64,000 nucleotides of DNA from Acidimicrobiia bacterium (GTDB lineage: Bacteria; Actinomycetota; Acidimicrobiia; IMCC26256; PALSA-610): NCBI GenBank assembly GCA_036271555.1, contig DATBAK010000077.1:25985-89984 (forward strand), read 5' to 3'. Numbering within the stretch: the stretch's first letter is position 1; every line of letters begins with the position of its first letter. The position numbers were made by a program, and so were the translations under genes. Positions 26,119-34,614 of the stretch are shown here, in pieces. Under the pieces are notes generated by a model, which was not told the origin of the DNA, did no database searches, and was given only the letters and a program-made list of their open reading frames with translations.

Positions 26119-26712
26119 ATGGGGACTCCTCGTACGGCGAAGCTCTGGATCGGACTCGTGCTCGCGATCGGCCTGGTGGCCGGCGCAGCCGGAAGCGCCG
26201 GAGCCAGCGATTTTCTGGTGCGCGACGGCAACTTCGAATACCCGAAGCTCCCAGCCGGCGGTGCCGGCTCCTTCTCCAAGGGCGACACGTTCGGCGCGTG
26301 GTCCGTGACCCGGGGCACCGCGCAGCTCTTCACGGCCGTGCCCGGTCAGGCGAAGCCGCGGCAGGGCGCGCAGTTCCTCGCGCTCAACGGCCTGCCCACC
26401 GGCAACGGCGCCAAGATCTGCCAGAACCTTCCCGGGCTCATCGAAGGCGGGGACTACACGCTGAGCCTCGCGGCCGCGTCGCTCAACCCGATCTCCTCCT
26501 CGACGGACTACAGCACGTTCGATGTGCGAATCAACGACATTCGCATCGGCTTCCTCGACTTGAATGCGGCGCTTCCGGCGAAGTGGACGCACGCGAGCTT
26601 CGGGTTCGGCGCGAACCTCCCGCACGAGAAGCTCTGCATCGAGGGCATCGGGAGCAGCACCTTCACCTTCCCGCTCATCGACGCGCTGTCGATCAAGCGC
26701 GTCGAGAGCTGA
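26119..26712 (+). CDS. Secreted DUF642/choice-of-anchor-C-like protein
   Basis: A 197-residue exported protein. The signal peptide spans about residues 1-30, ending GSAGAS. The mature part starts LVRDGNFEYP, then FGAWSVTRGTAQLF, AQFLALNGLPTGNGAKICQNLPG and GGDYTLSLAAASLNP. This is the layout of the DUF642 or choice-of-anchor-C galactose-binding-like jelly-roll domain, whose plant and bacterial members bind cell-wall polysaccharide. No C-terminal anchor is visible, so it is probably released or sugar-bound. Start ATG 26119 (GTG 26101 also possible). TACACT at 26077-26082 may be its -10. It interrupts the rpmE-prfA block. Confidence 0.78.
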   Translation: MGTPRTAKLWIGLVLAIGLVAGAAGSAGASDFLVRDGNFEYPKLPAGGAGSFSKGDTFGAWSVTRGTAQLFTAVPGQAKPRQGAQFLALNGLPTGNGAKICQNLPGLIEGGDYTLSLAAASLNPISSSTDYSTFDVRINDIRIGFLDLNAALPAKWTHASFGFGANLPHEKLCIEGIGSSTFTFPLIDALSIKRVES

Positions 26713-26769
26713 CCTCGACCCGCCGCCCGTCCGACGTCGGCGACCACCGGTCGACGCACGAGTAACCCT

Positions 26770-26775
26770 TATCCT
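26770..26775 (+). promoter_or_regulatory. -10 box for a leaderless prfA transcript
   Basis: TATCCT ends six bases before the GTG of prfA, so the transcript should start at that codon. No ribosome-binding site is present. Confidence 0.55.
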
Positions 26776-26781
26776 GCGTAG

Positions 26782-27846
26782 GTGTTCGACCACCTGCCGG
26801 AGCTGGAAGCGGAGTTCGACCGGCTCGAGGGGAGCCTCGCCGACATCGCCGCGGCCGGCGATCGACGCGCGACGCGCGACGCGGGGCGTCGCTACGCGGA
26901 GCTGAAGCCGGTCGTCGAGACCTGGCGCGCGCTCGCGACGGCGAAGGCCGAGCTCGCCGGCGCCCGCGAGCTGCTGAGCGGCGAGCGCGACTCCGAGATG
27001 AAGGCGATGGTCGAGAGCGAGATCGAGACGCTGCTCGCCCGCACCGCCGACCTCGAAGCCGAGCTCAAGGAGCTCCTGCTGCCCCGCGACCCGAACGACG
27101 GCCGCAACGCGATCGTCGTCATCCAGGGCACCGAGGGTGGGGAAGAGGCGAACCTCTGGGCCTCCGACCTGTTCCGCATGTACCAGCGTTTCGCCGAGAC
27201 GCACGGGCTCAAGCTCGAAGTGCTGTCGAGCCAGCCGTCGGACCACGGCGGGTTCCGTGACGTGTCGTTCGTCCTGAAGGGCGCCGAGGCCTGGGCGGCG
27301 ATCAAGTACGAGGGCGGGCCGCACCGTGTGCAGCGCGTCCCGGAGACGGAGAGCCAGGGGCGCATCCACACGAGCGCGGCGACGGTCGCGGTGTTGCCCG
27401 AAGCCGACGACGTCGACGTCGAGATCGACCAGAAGGATCTCGAGATCGACGTCTTCCGCTCGAGCGGGCCCGGTGGGCAGTCGGTGAACACGACCGACTC
27501 CGCCGTGCGCATCACACACGTGCCGACCGGCATCGTCGTCAGCTGCCAGAACGAGCGCAGCCAGCTCCAGAACCGCGACAAGGCGATGGCGATCCTGCGC
27601 GCACGCCTGCTCCAACTCCAGCAGGAGCAGCAGGACGAAGCGCTCGCCTCGGCGCGCAAGCAGCAGGTGAAGGGCGGCGGTCGCTCCGAGAAGATCCGCA
27701 CATACAACTACAAGGACAACCGCGTCACCGATCACCGCATCGGGCTCACGGTCTACGCGCTCGACAAGGTGCTCGACGGCGACCTCGACGAGTTCATCGC
27801 CGCGCTCAAGGCCGACGAACGGCAGCGGCAGCTCGGCGCGGAGTGA
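26782..27846 (+). CDS. prfA: Peptide chain release factor 1
   Basis: A 354-residue class I release factor reading UAA and UAG. The central domain starts [13 protein letters not shown]; the GGQ peptidyl-hydrolysis loop is [19 protein letters not shown] (Gln about 234), the target of PrmC methylation. The stop-codon-reading region lies just after [24 protein letters not shown]. The C-terminal tail is typical. Start GTG 26782 with a leaderless -10 signal. It overlaps prmC, its modifying enzyme, by GTGA. Confidence 0.97.
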   Translation: MFDHLPELEAEFDRLEGSLADIAAAGDRRATRDAGRRYAELKPVVETWRALATAKAELAGARELLSGERDSEMKAMVESEIETLLARTADLEAELKELLLPRDPNDGRNAIVVIQGTEGGEEANLWASDLFRMYQRFAETHGLKLEVLSSQPSDHGGFRDVSFVLKGAEAWAAIKYEGGPHRVQRVPETESQGRIHTSAATVAVLPEADDVDVEIDQKDLEIDVFRSSGPGGQSVNTTDSAVRITHVPTGIVVSCQNERSQLQNRDKAMAILRARLLQLQQEQQDEALASARKQQVKGGGRSEKIRTYNYKDNRVTDHRIGLTVYALDKVLDGDLDEFIAALKADERQRQLGAE

Positions 27847-28748
27847 CGACGGCTCGCGCGAGCTGGGCGCAGCAGCGCCGCTTCGTGACCGATCGATTGC
27901 GTGAGGTCGGCATCGACTCGGCCGACGCCGAGGCGCGGTGGCTCACCGAGACCGCGTCGGGATACGCGGGCGCCGAGTGGCTCGCAGTCGCAGCGAAGCT
28001 GCCCAACGACCGCGCGCAGGCGCACCTCGACGCGATGGTCGAGCGCCGCCTCGCGGGTGAGCCGTTGCAGTACGTGCTCGGTTCGTGGAGCTTTCGCGGG
28101 CTCGACCTGATGGTCGATCACCGCGTGCTGATCCCGCGACCCGAGACGGAGTGGGTCGTCGAGGTCGCGCTCGAAGAGGCGACGCGCGTCGGCCTGCGGC
28201 GCGGCGTGCATCGCGCGCTCGACGCCGAGACGACCGCGGTCGTGGCCGACCTCGGTACCGGCTCGGGCGCGATCGCGCTCGTGCTCGCGGCCGAGCTGAC
28301 CGACGCGGAGGTGTGGGCGACCGACGTCAGCAGCGACGCGCTCGCCGTCGCGGCGGCCAACATCGCGGGATGCGGCGCGACGCGCGTGCGGCTCGCCGAA
28401 GGCTCGTGGTTCGACGCGCTGCCCGGCCCGCTCGCCGGCACGCTCGCGCTCGTCGTCGCGAACCCGCCGTACGTTGCCGCACACGAGCTCGACGGGCTCG
28501 CGCCGGAGGTCGCGCAGCACGAACCGCACCGCGCGTTGGTGAGCGGACCGACGGGACTCGAGGCGATCGAGGAGCTGCTCGCGTCGGCGCCGGCCTGGCT
28601 CGCGCCCGGTGCGGCGATCGTGCTCGAGATCGCGCCGCACCAAGCGGACGTGGTCACGGCGATCGCGCGCACCGCCGGCTTCGACGACGTGCGCGTGCTC
28701 GACGACTTCTCGTTCCGGCCGCGCGTCCTCGTCGCGCGGCGCGGATAG
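27843..28748 (+). CDS. prmC: Release factor glutamine methyltransferase
   Basis: A 301-residue SAM-dependent enzyme that N5-methylates the GGQ glutamine of release factors. The N-terminal helical domain (about 1-85) contacts the factor. The Rossmann part has [16 protein letters not shown] (SAM-binding, about 135-150) and the catalytic VVANPPYVA motif with the substrate-binding NPPY (about 203), followed by [15 protein letters not shown] 27843 lies inside the prfA stop. The usual next gene in actinobacteria (Sua5/TsaC family) does not follow. Confidence 0.96.
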   Translation: MTTARASWAQQRRFVTDRLREVGIDSADAEARWLTETASGYAGAEWLAVAAKLPNDRAQAHLDAMVERRLAGEPLQYVLGSWSFRGLDLMVDHRVLIPRPETEWVVEVALEEATRVGLRRGVHRALDAETTAVVADLGTGSGAIALVLAAELTDAEVWATDVSSDALAVAAANIAGCGATRVRLAEGSWFDALPGPLAGTLALVVANPPYVAAHELDGLAPEVAQHEPHRALVSGPTGLEAIEELLASAPAWLAPGAAIVLEIAPHQADVVTAIARTAGFDDVRVLDDFSFRPRVLVARRG

Positions 28749-28751
28749 CGT
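28746..28751 (+). promoter_or_regulatory. -10 box for a leaderless small-gene transcript
   Basis: TAGCGT overlaps the prmC stop codon and ends seven bases before ATG 28759. Confidence 0.45.
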
Positions 28752-28758
28752 CTCGCGT

Positions 28759-28974
28759 ATGGCCGACGAGCTCGACGTCGACGCGATGCTGACCCGCTTC
28801 CGCGATCGCGCGGAGGCCGTGCGGAACCGGCCGCTGCCACCGGTGGCCGGCCCCGATCGACAGCGGTTCGTCGACCAGGCGCAGACCGACTATCAGGACT
28901 TCGCGATCGTCGGCGACGCGAGCTGGTCCTTCGACGACGGCGTCCTGACCTTCACGATCGATCTGCGTCCGTAA
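28759..28974 (+). CDS. Small acidic protein of unknown function
   Basis: A 71-residue protein beginning MADELDVDAML with a short arginine-rich helix (RFRDRAEAVRNR), a conserved-looking middle (GPDRQRFVDQAQTDYQDFAIVGDASW) and a beta-strand end (GVLTFTIDLRP). There is no signal, membrane helix or cysteine. I know no family. Codon use matches its neighbours, and a -10 box at the right distance supports expression. It may pair with or modulate a larger protein, but nothing in the sequence shows which. Confidence 0.65.
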   Translation: MADELDVDAMLTRFRDRAEAVRNRPLPPVAGPDRQRFVDQAQTDYQDFAIVGDASWSFDDGVLTFTIDLRP

Positions 28975-28979
28975 CTACT

Positions 28980-29112
28980 GGTCGGGCTCGCAAGCTCGCC
29001 CTCCTCGACGTCTCAGGCGCCGGTCGCTCCTGCCGGAACGGGCGGTCGTTTCGCGGCCCGTCCGACTCGAGACCTGAGGCGTCAGGAGCGGCGAGCGCAG
29101 CGAGTGCGACCG
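28980..29112 (+). repeat. Intergenic 3' repeat, copy 2, with inverted arms
   Basis: It starts five bases after the small gene with GGTCGGGCTCGCAAGCTCGC and GACGTCTCAGG (29007-29017). The second half is inverted: CCTGAGGCGTC (29073-29083) and AGGAGCGGC pair with GACGTCTCAGG and the GGTCGCTCCT at 29022-29031. The whole can fold into a long hairpin between convergent genes and probably ends transcription from both sides. Confidence 0.7.
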
Positions 29113-29118
29113 GAAGGC

Positions 29119-29514
29119 TCAGATCCGGTTGTGGTCGTCGATGCCGGCGCCCTGATCGAGGCCGTGGAGGAACGCGCGGTCGACCGCGACCCAGAGCGTC
29201 TTCGAGAACGGGTACCAGAGGATCGGTCCGAGGGCCACGATCGGTACGAAGATCGCCAGCATCAACGGGATCGGCGTATCGGGAACGGTGAGGATCATCG
29301 CGACGGTGAAGCCGATCACGAACACCACGCCGACGCAGATGATGTTGATCGCGATCGCGCCCGCCCAGTAACCCTGCTCGCGTTCGAAGTGCAGACCGCA
29401 GCGCGGGCAGTCGGGCACCATCGAGAGGTAGTGGCGGAAGAGCTTGCCCGAGCCGCAGCGCGGGCAGCGGCGCGTGAACCCACGGGCGAACACCGTGGCT
29501 CGGCTCGTCGGCAT
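29119..29514 (-). CDS. DUF983 membrane protein with zinc-ribbon N-terminus
   Basis: A 131-residue protein. Residues about 10-45 hold two CPRCG knuckles ([30 protein letters not shown]), a rubredoxin-like zinc ribbon. Two hydrophobic segments follow (about 50-75 and 82-105), ending in WYPFSKTLWVAVDRAF. This is the DUF983 family, inner-membrane proteins of unknown role that often lie near cytochrome oxidase or lipid genes. ATG 29514 follows a TACGCT box by eight bases, so it can be transcribed apart from the thiolase-like gene that ends 17 bases upstream. Confidence 0.9.
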   Translation of the reverse strand: MPTSRATVFARGFTRRCPRCGSGKLFRHYLSMVPDCPRCGLHFEREQGYWAGAIAINIICVGVVFVIGFTVAMILTVPDTPIPLMLAIFVPIVALGPILWYPFSKTLWVAVDRAFLHGLDQGAGIDDHNRI

Positions 29515-29522
29515 GGGGTGAG

Positions 29523-29528
29523 AGCGTA
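29523..29528 (-). promoter_or_regulatory. -10 box for a leaderless DUF983 transcript
   Basis: Minus-strand TACGCT ends eight bases before ATG 29514, inside the 17-base gap after the thiolase-like gene. Confidence 0.4.
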
Positions 29529-29531
29529 CGG

Positions 29532-31037
29532 TCAGGCCAGCGTGTTCGCCGTACCGTCGTTGACCACTCGCACGGTGCGGCCTTCCCAACCGGTGCGCGT
29601 CAGCTCGAGCATCAGGTCGGGATCACGCGAGTTCGCGAGGGCGCGCCGGCTGTCGGGCAGCAGACCGGCGACGATCGCAACCGCGGGCGTGCCGTCCCGC
29701 TCCATCACGACGGATGTCGCCTCGATCGTCATGTCGCCTTCGACGAGCCCGGCCGGCTCGCGGCGGGGGAGCGCGTCGGCCTCGGCCTGCGTGCGCGCAG
29801 GATCGACGCGCGCGAACCGCGCGGGCGGCGACGTCGACCACACGCCGGCCGAGTGCTTCGTCGCGTACCAACCGAGCGCGGTCGTCAGCCCGACCGAGCC
29901 GGGATCGGCGCGCAGCGCGTCGACCATCGCGGCGATGCCGTGCGTCGGGTAGTTGTTGACGGGACCGCCGGCGAAGCCGAGTCCGCCCGTGACGGTGAGC
30001 GGCCGGTCGTCCCCGCCGGCGCGGCCGCGCAACCCGATCGCGTGCATCGCCATCTGCACGGCCGACGGGAAGCACGAGTAGAGGTCGAAACGCGCGACGT
30101 CGTCGACGCCGAGGCCCGCCGCGTCGAGCGCGGCGCGCACGGTGATCCCGATCGCCGGCGCCTCCGCGAGCGCGGCCCGCTCGGTGACGAACCAGTGGTC
30201 GTGCGCGTCGGCGCCCGCGTGCAGGAACACCATGCGATCCTCGGCGATCCCCATCGAACGCGCCGCCTCGTACGAGCACAGGATGACGGCCGCGCCCTGG
30301 TCCACGTCGATGTTGGCGCACATGCGCTTCGTGTACGGGAACACGACCATGCGGTTCTCGGCCGTGGGCGTGACGATCGCTTCGGCTGTGTACGCGACGC
30401 GCGACCACGCGTGCGGGTTGCTCGCGGCGACGGCCGCGAACTGCGACCACAGCTCGCCGGTTGCCTGCTGGTGCTCGGCGATCGTGCGGTCGGCGGCCGC
30501 GCGCAACGCGGTCTCGAACAGCGGATAGATGTGCGTCGGCGCGACCGCGAAGTGGGCCTGCTCGATCTCGTTCGTGCCGGCACGCGGGTCGCCGATGACG
30601 CGCGCGTACGGCGTGCCCTCGTCGACGGCCCAGTCGAGATGCACGCGTGGCTCGCGGCGCGCACCCCAGCGGGCGTGCATCGACTCCGCGCCGCCGATGA
30701 CGACGACGTCGCACGAGCCCGCCGCGATCTCCGCGGCCATCTCGTTCACGAGCAGTTGCGGGCTGTTGCCGCCGACGGTGCTGACGACCGCGCGGCGCGG
30801 CTCGATGCCGAGCTCCGCCGCGACGCGCGCGCCGGGATCCGCGTACGGCCACGACACGATCTGGACCGCGGCGACCGTGTCGACGCGCGCGAGCACGCTG
30901 CCGCCTTGCCCGCTGTCGTCGGCCGCGGCGCGCACCGCGTCGGCGAACAGCGCGATCGGCTCACGCGCGTCCGCGGGTGCGACGCGCTGCTCGACCTGTC
31001 CGACTCCGACGACCACCGGCGTGCGCGGGTCGGTCAC
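29532..31037 (-). CDS. Thiolase-like protein lacking the nucleophilic cysteine
   Basis: A 501-residue thiolase-fold protein annotated in relatives as acetyl-CoA acetyltransferase. Where thiolases keep the acyl-accepting Cys, this has STVGGNSPQLLVNEMA, so that residue is replaced. The later loops FDLYSCFPSAVQMAM and GGLGFAGGPVNNYPTHGIAAM keep the second-half fold, with the usual GxCxGG region altered. Residues about 380-500 are a C-terminal extension that may be OB-like. This matches the thiolase-like protein type 1 group of mycobacteria and trypanosomatids, which bind CoA but whose reaction is unsettled. GTG 31037 overlaps the upstream nuclease stop. Confidence 0.85.
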   Translation of the reverse strand: MTDPRTPVVVGVGQVEQRVAPADAREPIALFADAVRAAADDSGQGGSVLARVDTVAAVQIVSWPYADPGARVAAELGIEPRRAVVSTVGGNSPQLLVNEMAAEIAAGSCDVVVIGGAESMHARWGARREPRVHLDWAVDEGTPYARVIGDPRAGTNEIEQAHFAVAPTHIYPLFETALRAAADRTIAEHQQATGELWSQFAAVAASNPHAWSRVAYTAEAIVTPTAENRMVVFPYTKRMCANIDVDQGAAVILCSYEAARSMGIAEDRMVFLHAGADAHDHWFVTERAALAEAPAIGITVRAALDAAGLGVDDVARFDLYSCFPSAVQMAMHAIGLRGRAGGDDRPLTVTGGLGFAGGPVNNYPTHGIAAMVDALRADPGSVGLTTALGWYATKHSAGVWSTSPPARFARVDPARTQAEADALPRREPAGLVEGDMTIEATSVVMERDGTPAVAIVAGLLPDSRRALANSRDPDLMLELTRTGWEGRTVRVVNDGTANTLA

Positions 31038-31843
31038 TCGCTCTCCTCGCCGTCGTTGTCGCCGGCGAGCGCGAGCACGGGCCAGTCGGGCTCGCCCGCC
31101 GCGGCGCTGTCGACGCAGACCGACCGGAACCGGCACCATTGGCACACGGCCGGGTCGCGCACGCCCTGCCATTCCTCGAGCGACCACCACGTGGCCACCG
31201 TCGCGCGCAGCTCCTCCTCGATCGCGTCGAGATCCTCGTCGTCGGGCTCGTACGGCTCGGGATCGTCGTCGACCTCGGCCGCGAGGTGCTCGTAGCGCAG
31301 CCGCAGCCGCAGCCCCTGGCGCTGCGCGTGCTGCGCGAGCACGAACGCCTGCACGCGCGCACGCGCGTCGTCGCCGACGCGCTCGTACCAACGCGAGCCG
31401 GTCTTGTAGTCGCGTGCGTCGAGGAGCCCATCGTGGATCCAGACCGCGTCGATGCGCGCGGTCGCCATGAACATCGGCGCGGGCGCGCGGTGGAATCGCG
31501 CGAGGTCGATCTCGTGCTTCTGGCGGTCGGACTCCGACGGGCAGCGCGCCGCGTGGCGGGCGACCATCCCCGCGAAGTGCGGATCGTCGACGCCATGGCC
31601 CGCGAGCACGTCGCGCACGTGGTCTTCGTCGTGGCACGTGCCCTGCTCGTGCACGACTCGCAGCATCTCGTGCAACAGGATTCCGTGGTCGGTCGGCTTG
31701 CTCGAGTCGCTCGGCGGCACCCCGAGCAGGTGCTGCAGGAGGAACTCGCGCGGGCAGCGCCTCCAGGTCTCGTACGCGGTCGGCGTGATCGTGACGATGT
31801 CGGACAACAGCTTGCGCCGCCCCGCGGCGCGCTCGTTGCTCAT
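31034..31843 (-). CDS. Cas4/AddB-like PD-(D/E)XK nuclease with 4Fe-4S cysteines
   Basis: A 269-residue protein of the RecB-nuclease family. The catalytic core is ATARIDAVW followed by DARDYKTGS, giving the D and D-x-K ligands for metal-dependent DNA cleavage. Four cysteines follow the Cas4/AddB iron-sulfur pattern: C30 (RRCPREF) and C234-x2-C237-x5-C243 near the end. PTAYETWRRCPREFLLQHLLG is the classical entry helix. There is no helicase, cas1 or cas2 nearby. ATG 31843. It is coupled downstream to the thiolase-like gene (GTGA) and follows a second cysteine-quartet gene 100 bases upstream. Confidence 0.88.
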   Translation of the reverse strand: MSNERAAGRRKLLSDIVTITPTAYETWRRCPREFLLQHLLGVPPSDSSKPTDHGILLHEMLRVVHEQGTCHDEDHVRDVLAGHGVDDPHFAGMVARHAARCPSESDRQKHEIDLARFHRAPAPMFMATARIDAVWIHDGLLDARDYKTGSRWYERVGDDARARVQAFVLAQHAQRQGLRLRLRYEHLAAEVDDDPEPYEPDDEDLDAIEEELRATVATWWSLEEWQGVRDPAVCQWCRFRSVCVDSAAAGEPDWPVLALAGDNDGEESE

Positions 31844-31943
31844 GCGGCTTCGTCCGCCACCGCTCGATCCGCACGGTTCGGCGCCGTGGGTGAGCCCTCC
31901 GCGGCGGCGGTCTGCGCCTCGCTCGTCTCGGGGGTGGCCGTGC

Positions 31944-32642
31944 TCACGAGTGTGCCTTGCAGCCGGGCACGAACGCGCAGCCGCGGCAGTCGTCGCCGGC
32001 CTTGGGAGTCGGGTCCGCGGCGCGCTCGCGCACGAGCGCGATGCGATCGTCGATCCATGCGCGCGCATCCGACAACGCGCCGGCGACGTCGAGCACGTCC
32101 TCCACGAGCGCGCCCGCGAGCAGGTCGACGGCCACGAGCCGCAGCGGCCGCTCGCCGACCCACGCGGCGGCCCGTACGACGAGCGCCCGCCGGTCGGCGT
32201 CGTCGATCAACGGGCGGTTGCCCGCGACACCGATGCGCAGCGACCGGATCTCGGGCGTGCCGTCGGCCCGCTCGAGCGCGAGACCGAGCGGCGACACGAG
32301 CCGCATGCCGACGTCGGCGAGCTCGGCCTCCCACGGATCGACCGCGACCGCGCGCGCCGGACGGTCGGCGAACAGCGCGACGTAGCCCTCCGCCGCGGCT
32401 CGGTAGACGCGCTGCTGCTCGAGGACGAGATCGGTCGGTGGTGGGAAGTCGGAGACGTGCGCGGCGCGCAACTCGGTGTGCGCGACGCGTGCGTCCTCGG
32501 TGATGCGATTGTTCACCGCGAAACGCGCCGACGGCCCGCGGTGACCCCGCACGCCGGCGAGGTCGCGCTCGAGCCGCCGGCGGCACATCGTCTCGGCTCG
32601 GCGCAGGTGCGTGAGCGTGACGCGCGGCAGCTCGTCGTCCAC
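31944..32642 (-). CDS. Probable catalytically inactive partner of the Cas4/AddB-like nuclease
   Basis: A 232-residue protein with the same cysteine quartet as its neighbour: C20 (ETMCRRRLERDL) and C219-x2-C222-x5-C228 at the C-terminus. The region where the nuclease would read GRID...D-x-K-TG is here LGLALERADGTPEIRSLRIG, so the Asp appears as Ser and the Lys as Arg. I infer an iron-sulfur DNA-binding paralogue that has lost cleavage. GTG 32642 sits six bases after a TAGGCT box. It is first in a minus-strand operon with the nuclease and the thiolase-like gene. Confidence 0.72.
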   Translation of the reverse strand: MDDELPRVTLTHLRRAETMCRRRLERDLAGVRGHRGPSARFAVNNRITEDARVAHTELRAAHVSDFPPPTDLVLEQQRVYRAAAEGYVALFADRPARAVAVDPWEAELADVGMRLVSPLGLALERADGTPEIRSLRIGVAGNRPLIDDADRRALVVRAAAWVGERPLRLVAVDLLAGALVEDVLDVAGALSDARAWIDDRIALVRERAADPTPKAGDDCRGCAFVPGCKAHS

Positions 32643-32648
32643 GAGCGG

Positions 32649-32654
32649 AGCCTA
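32649..32654 (-). promoter_or_regulatory. -10 box for a leaderless operon start (iron-sulfur pair)
   Basis: Minus-strand TAGGCT ends six bases before GTG 32642. Confidence 0.5.
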
Positions 32655-32706
32655 CGGTCCGCCACTGACACCGTCGGGGGTACCCGGCGCGTGCCGGGTG
32701 CGCCCC

Positions 32707-32712
32707 TACGAT
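32707..32712 (+). promoter_or_regulatory. -10 box for a leaderless DUF4012 transcript
   Basis: TACGAT ends eight bases before ATG 32721. It faces the minus-strand box at 32654-32649, with 52 bases between them. Confidence 0.45.
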
Positions 32713-32720
32713 GCGAAGCA

Positions 32721-34496
32721 ATGGAGACGAGGGCGCGCGGCTCCCGGCGCACCCGCCGACTCGTCCTGCTCGGCGTGTTCATCGTGCTCGTCGCGTGGGG
32801 CGCGTTCACCGCGCTGACCCTCGTACGCGCGCGTCACGACACGCGCCTCGGCATCGACGCGCTCGAGTCGGTGCAGGAGAAGCTCACGCCGGGCCAGCTG
32901 CTGCGCGGTGAGGGCGTGCCGCAGCTCCGCACCGCGCAGACGGACTTCACGCGCGCCCGAGAACGCGTGCGCTCGCCGTTGCTCGCGCCGTTGCGCATCA
33001 TCCCGGTGCTCGGTCGCCAGATCGACTCGGTCGACACGCTCACGGGCTCGGCCGCGCACGTCGTCGACATCGGGATCGACGCGGTCGTGCAGTCGCGGCG
33101 GGTCGTGAACGCGGGCCATCCGACCGGCGCCGCGCGCGTGCGTCTCGTCGCGCAGCTCGCGACGATCGCCGACCAGTCGTCCTCCCAGCTCCAGACCGTT
33201 GACCTCGGACCGACGCACCTCATCGGTCCGCTCGCCAACGCGCGCTCCGAGTTCGCGACTCGCCTGCACGACCTCCGTCACGCGATCGGTCAGCTCCGGG
33301 CCGCGTCGCACGGTCTCGCCGCCTTCCTGCGCGGCCCGAGTCGCTATCTCGTGCTCGCGGCGAACAACGCCGAGATGCGGGTGGGATCGGGCACGTTCCT
33401 CGAGGTCGGCATGCTCACGGTGAACCAGGGCAGCCTGCGGCTCGACTCGATGAAGTCGGTCGGCTCCTACCCGGTCGCGCCGGGTGCGGTGCCGTTGACC
33501 GGTTATGTCGCCGCCCGGTGGGGCTTCCTCCAGCCGAACGTCGAGTGGCGCAACCTCGGCGCCTCGCCCCAGTTCCCGTCGCAGGCCCGGCTCGCGAGTC
33601 AGATGTGGCATGCCGCGACCGGCCAGACGGTGAACGGCGTGCTCGCGCTCGACGTCGTCGCGCTGAAGGACCTGCTCCAGGCCACCGGGCCGGTGCACCT
33701 CGCCGACGGCACCACGATGACCGCCGACCAGGTGCTCGGCGACGTCATGCTGCACCAGTACCTCGGCCTCGTCGGCTATCCCGACCAGACGACCCGCCGG
33801 GACCGGCTCAGCGAGATCGCGCGGGGCGCCCTCGACGACCTCGACCACGGCGGCTGGCACGCGGCCGACCTGGTCGACGACCTCCGCGGCGCCGCGCAGG
33901 GCCGGCACCTGCTGGCCTGGTCCCCGAATCAGCAGGAGCAGGCGGGCTGGACCGCGGCCGGCATCGACGGGATCGTGCCCGACGACGGCGTGCTCGTGGG
34001 CCTCCACAACCGGGGCGGCAACAAGCTCGACCAGTTCGTCGTCATCCACGGGAAGGTCGGCGTGGGCCGGGCGCCGAAACCGACGGCCGGTGCGGGCTGG
34101 AGCGTCCGCCTCACCCTGCAGATGCAGAACGTCACCCCCGCGACCGGGATCCCGCAGTACGTCGAGGGCCCGTATCCAGGCGCGATCGGCGCCGCCGCCG
34201 GCCTCTACCAGGGCTACGCGGTCGTCGAGCTCCCGCGCGCGGCCGAATCGATCCATCTGACGGTCGACGGAAAACCGGCGCCGCTCGTCACCGCGGGACC
34301 CGACGGCACGAGCCAGGTGGTGGCCGCCTACGTTCAGATTCCGCGCGGAATCTCACGCACAGTGGTCGCCTCGTTCACCCTGCCGACCGCCCAACGGTCG
34401 CTGTTCTTCGCGCCCTCCGCGCGAGTCCCGGCGATCGCCTGGACGGCTCCAAGCCTTACGTGGAGCGACGATGTGGGCCGAAGAGTGGCGTGGTGA
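32721..34496 (+). CDS. DUF4012 membrane-anchored surface protein
   Basis: A 591-residue protein with one N-terminal membrane helix (about 13-35, LVLLGVFIVLVAWGAFTALTL) and a large outside domain. The DUF4012 core starts near residue 210 (YLVLAANNAEMRVGSGTFLEVG) and continues with GYVAARWGFLQPNVEWRNLGASPQFP and the LDVVALKDLLQATGPV segment. DUF4012 proteins sit beside exopolysaccharide genes in actinobacteria and Chloroflexi; the function is unknown, and a resemblance to LytR-like or pilus-associated proteins is only suspected. It opens the polysaccharide locus, with the LPXTG mini-protein after it. Confidence 0.88.
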   Translation: METRARGSRRTRRLVLLGVFIVLVAWGAFTALTLVRARHDTRLGIDALESVQEKLTPGQLLRGEGVPQLRTAQTDFTRARERVRSPLLAPLRIIPVLGRQIDSVDTLTGSAAHVVDIGIDAVVQSRRVVNAGHPTGAARVRLVAQLATIADQSSSQLQTVDLGPTHLIGPLANARSEFATRLHDLRHAIGQLRAASHGLAAFLRGPSRYLVLAANNAEMRVGSGTFLEVGMLTVNQGSLRLDSMKSVGSYPVAPGAVPLTGYVAARWGFLQPNVEWRNLGASPQFPSQARLASQMWHAATGQTVNGVLALDVVALKDLLQATGPVHLADGTTMTADQVLGDVMLHQYLGLVGYPDQTTRRDRLSEIARGALDDLDHGGWHAADLVDDLRGAAQGRHLLAWSPNQQEQAGWTAAGIDGIVPDDGVLVGLHNRGGNKLDQFVVIHGKVGVGRAPKPTAGAGWSVRLTLQMQNVTPATGIPQYVEGPYPGAIGAAAGLYQGYAVVELPRAAESIHLTVDGKPAPLVTAGPDGTSQVVAAYVQIPRGISRTVVASFTLPTAQRSLFFAPSARVPAIAWTAPSLTWSDDVGRRVAW

Positions 34497-34554
34497 TGCC
34501 TCTCCCGGATGGGTACGACGAGTCCGGAGTTGCGCGCGATCGCTTCGTGAACCC

Positions 34555-34583
34555 TTGTCAATGAGCGAGGGAACCGCTACACT
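34555..34583 (+). promoter_or_regulatory. Strong vegetative-type promoter of the LPXTG mini-protein gene
   Basis: TTGTCA at 34555-34560 and TACACT at 34578-34583 are exactly 17 bases apart, the best sigma-70-type match in the window. Transcription would start near 34590, giving a leader of about 25 bases with GGGAGGG before ATG 34615. High expression is expected. Confidence 0.7.
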
Positions 34584-34614
34584 CCGTGGCACAAGACCTG
34601 GGAGGGCTACAGCA

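Noticed and set aside
25015..27735. A 2.7-kb open frame on the minus strand opposite the ferritin-like gene, the DUF642-like gene and prfA
   Set aside because: Its product is Arg/Glu/Leu-rich low-complexity sequence, typical of a mirror frame in GC-rich DNA, and the plus-strand genes have clear families.
31034..31843. Assignment as a CRISPR-associated Cas4
   Set aside because: The motif pattern fits, but there is no array, cas1 or cas2; the broader Cas4/AddB-like label is safer.
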